DNA from: Anaerolineae bacterium | Lineage (GTDB): Bacteria; Chloroflexota; Anaerolineae; 4572-78; J111 | Length of the DNA: 42,043 bases | Reading direction: 5' to 3' | Assembly: GCA_016926805.1 (NCBI GenBank) | Contig: JAFGNV010000121.1 | Coordinates: 1-42,043 of the forward strand | In this document: positions 40,391 to 42,043 of the stretch, piece by piece | How the letters are laid out: each line of letters begins with the position of its first letter | How positions within the stretch are numbered: the first letter of the stretch is position 1 | Position numbers and translations under genes: made by a program | Notes under the pieces: generated by a model | The model's input: only the letters and a program-made list of their open reading frames with translations | What the model was told of the DNA's origin: nothing | Database searches by the model: none

Positions 40391-41761
40391 CTAAGCCACC
40401 AGCGGGATTATCACCGGCTCGGTCTCTTGCCGGGCTGGTGACTGACCGGGCAACATCCCTCGCATGCTCCACGGGCCGGTCCAGGTGATTTCCACCGTGG
40501 CCAGTTGACCCTGCCAGTCTTGGCCGCTTTCGTCTTCAAAGAAGACCAGTTTGTTAGTGCGGGTGCGGCCTTTCCAGCGCCCGCGATGTTTTTCTTCCAC
40601 CAGAATTTCAACGGTGTGCCCCAGCAGCCTGGCGTTAATTTGAGCCACAATTTGCTCTTGCAACTCGTTAACCGCGTGCAGGCGGCGTTTTTTCTCTTCG
40701 GGCGGCACGTCGTCGGGCATTGTTTTGGCCGAGACTGTGCCGGGCCGTGGTGAATACATGGCCACGTGGCAAACATCCAGTTTCAACTCGGCTAGGGTGT
40801 CCAGGGTGCGCTGGAATTGGGCTTCGGTTTCGCCGGGAAAACCAACAATGATGTCGGTGGCAATGGAAACCTGGGGCAAACGCTCCCGGATGCGGCGAAT
40901 CAAGCCATAATAGTTAGCCATAGTGTAGTTGCGTTTCATCCGTTGCAGCACGTTGTCATCACCGGCCTGGTTGGGGACTTCGATGTGCTCGCATACTTTG
41001 GGCAGGGCGGCCACGGTGTCCAGCAGGTGGTCGGTCATATAATTGGGGTGACTGGTCAAAAAACGTATTCGTTGCAGGCCGTCAATCTGGTGGATTGCGA
41101 CCAGCAGGTCGGGCAGGCGCGGGCCGCCGGGAAGGTCGAAGCCGTAGCGGTCTACAATCTGGCCCAACAGGGTAACTTCCCGCATGCCTTGCCGCACTAG
41201 GCTGCGAACCTCGGCCACAATTTCTTCCATCGGGCGGCTGCGTTCCCGCCCGCGCCGGGCAGGGATAACGCAGAAGGTGCAGACGTGGTTACAGCCGTAG
41301 ATCACCGGCACATAGGCCACCACCAAGTGGTTGGCCTGGTGGCGGGGCAAGACCAGGGTTAGCTCTTCGTCTTGAAATTGATGGCGCTGTTTCAATGCGG
41401 TTTGCTCGCTTTCACGGGCCAGCAAAAAGTCAATCAGCGGGCCGGGTTCACTGGGAGGCATTAACACGTCAACGTGGGGAAAAGTTTGGACCAGTTTACT
41501 CCCGCCTTTTACGCCCACCATACAGCCCATCAGGGCGATGATTTTGTCGGGCCTGGTTTCTTTGAGGGGCTTGAGACTCCACAAAAAGCCGGTGGCTTTG
41601 TCTTCGGCGCTCTGGCGCACCACGCAGGTATTCAGCACCACCACGTCGGCCTGGCGGTAGTCAGGGGTGTAGCGATAGCCGAGTTTTTCCAGTTCCGATC
41701 CCACCCGTTGGGAGTCGGCCACGTTCATTTGGCATCCGGCGGTCCAGATATGATACTTCAT
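40391..41761 (-). CDS. miaB: tRNA methylthiotransferase MiaB
   Basis: 456 residues. It adds the 2-methylthio group to N6-isopentenyl-adenosine at position 37 of certain tRNAs. The N-terminal UPF0004 domain has cluster-binding Cys10, Cys46 and Cys80 (WTAGCQMN, LNTCVVR, LMGCMV). The radical SAM motif is CNHVCTFC (157-164) followed by IPARRGRERSRPMEEIV. The C-terminal TRAM domain reads VEILVEEKHRGRWKGRTRTNKLV. The wording fits MiaB better than MtaB or RimO. The ATG at 41761 is chosen; a TTG 9 bp upstream lies only 3 nt after AAGGAG. Confidence 0.93.
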   Translation of the reverse strand: MKYHIWTAGCQMNVADSQRVGSELEKLGYRYTPDYRQADVVVLNTCVVRQSAEDKATGFLWSLKPLKETRPDKIIALMGCMVGVKGGSKLVQTFPHVDVLMPPSEPGPLIDFLLARESEQTALKQRHQFQDEELTLVLPRHQANHLVVAYVPVIYGCNHVCTFCVIPARRGRERSRPMEEIVAEVRSLVRQGMREVTLLGQIVDRYGFDLPGGPRLPDLLVAIHQIDGLQRIRFLTSHPNYMTDHLLDTVAALPKVCEHIEVPNQAGDDNVLQRMKRNYTMANYYGLIRRIRERLPQVSIATDIIVGFPGETEAQFQRTLDTLAELKLDVCHVAMYSPRPGTVSAKTMPDDVPPEEKKRRLHAVNELQEQIVAQINARLLGHTVEILVEEKHRGRWKGRTRTNKLVFFEDESGQDWQGQLATVEITWTGPWSMRGMLPGQSPARQETEPVIIPLVA

Positions 41762-41828
41762 CAAAAACAACTACTCCTTCTCGGCCGCAATTGTGGCGTT
41801 AATACGTTCTTGGGAGAGTCAGTTCAGT

Positions 41829-41840
41829 TTCAATATTGAA
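41829..41840. promoter_or_regulatory. 12-bp perfect palindrome upstream of miaB
   Basis: TTCAATATTGAA, about 70 bp upstream of the miaB start, could be an operator, but nothing else supports it. The rest of 41771-42043 holds no gene that I can support; its end (AACAAGATTTACAGGGTAAA) resembles a common dispersed repeat. Confidence 0.25.
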
Positions 41841-42043
41841 CATTGTAATAAGACGCGGCCCGGTTTCAAAATTGGCCTGTTCAGTTTGGGCTTGGATGGT
41901 TATATGGTTATGAGGAATTCCTGGATCATCTGGTTTTTCAAGGGCGTCCAAGAGGAGGTAGCTCAGCACTTAATCGTGGTGACCTAAAATAGCTGTGAAA
42001 TCATCCAAAAAATAGACAGGATTAACAAGATTTACAGGGTAAA

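Noticed and set aside
41771..42043. Gene in the last 273 bases
   Set aside because: The only frame (64 codons, plus) has no ribosome site or recognisable motif; the end resembles a common dispersed repeat.

Overview
The window looks like a chromosomal segment of a Chloroflexota bacterium, probably Anaerolineae-like. The main evidence is the set of very large polytopic membrane proteins of the GT39/TIGR03663 type and of the DUF2298 'YYY' type, which are typical of Chloroflexota and some archaea. The DNA is moderately GC-rich, many genes begin with TTG or GTG, and short foldback repeats are scattered between genes. Most genes lie on the minus strand. I see no CRISPR array, no transposase, no integrase and no phage module.

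Region 1 (1-18.9 kb) is a leftward array of surface or glycan-related membrane genes. After the end of an aldo/keto reductase come a CPA1 antiporter, a GT39-type enzyme fused to an NHL propeller, a second GT39-type enzyme, an ECF sigma factor with a truncated membrane partner, a DUF2298 protein, a Vps62-like protein, an isochorismatase-like hydrolase, a methyltransferase and a giant GT39-DUF2298 fusion. The ECF sigma gene and the 889-aa DUF2298 gene share an unusually similar upstream element (GGAACCG, 10 nt, GCCGGTGTATAT), so the sigma factor probably controls itself and this membrane enzyme.

Region 2 (19.0-21.8 kb) holds a tRNA-Gln with clear promoter and terminator, a remnant acetyltransferase gene, a GT4 glycosyltransferase and a UroD-family protein.

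Region 3 (21.9-31.9 kb) is a nitrogen-assimilation cluster transcribed leftward: pgk, an ANTAR response regulator overlapping pgk by 11 bp, an ammonium transporter, an unknown conserved-looking protein, glnA, and a GlnE-like enzyme that carries two ACT-like domains between its two nucleotidyltransferase halves. Between the ANTAR gene and amt a good promoter is followed by an intrinsic terminator and then about 80 nt to the amt start. This is the layout of an attenuator that an ANTAR protein could relieve, and it is the best candidate here for a new regulatory system.

Region 4 (32-42 kb) is a mix of housekeeping and envelope genes: a lipoprotein, a small unknown protein, pentapeptide protein plus endonuclease III, MurJ, a second ECF sigma/zinc anti-sigma pair with a bactofilin-like membrane protein, a GNAT enzyme and MiaB. 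Foldback and tandem repeats lie in several of the intergenic gaps.
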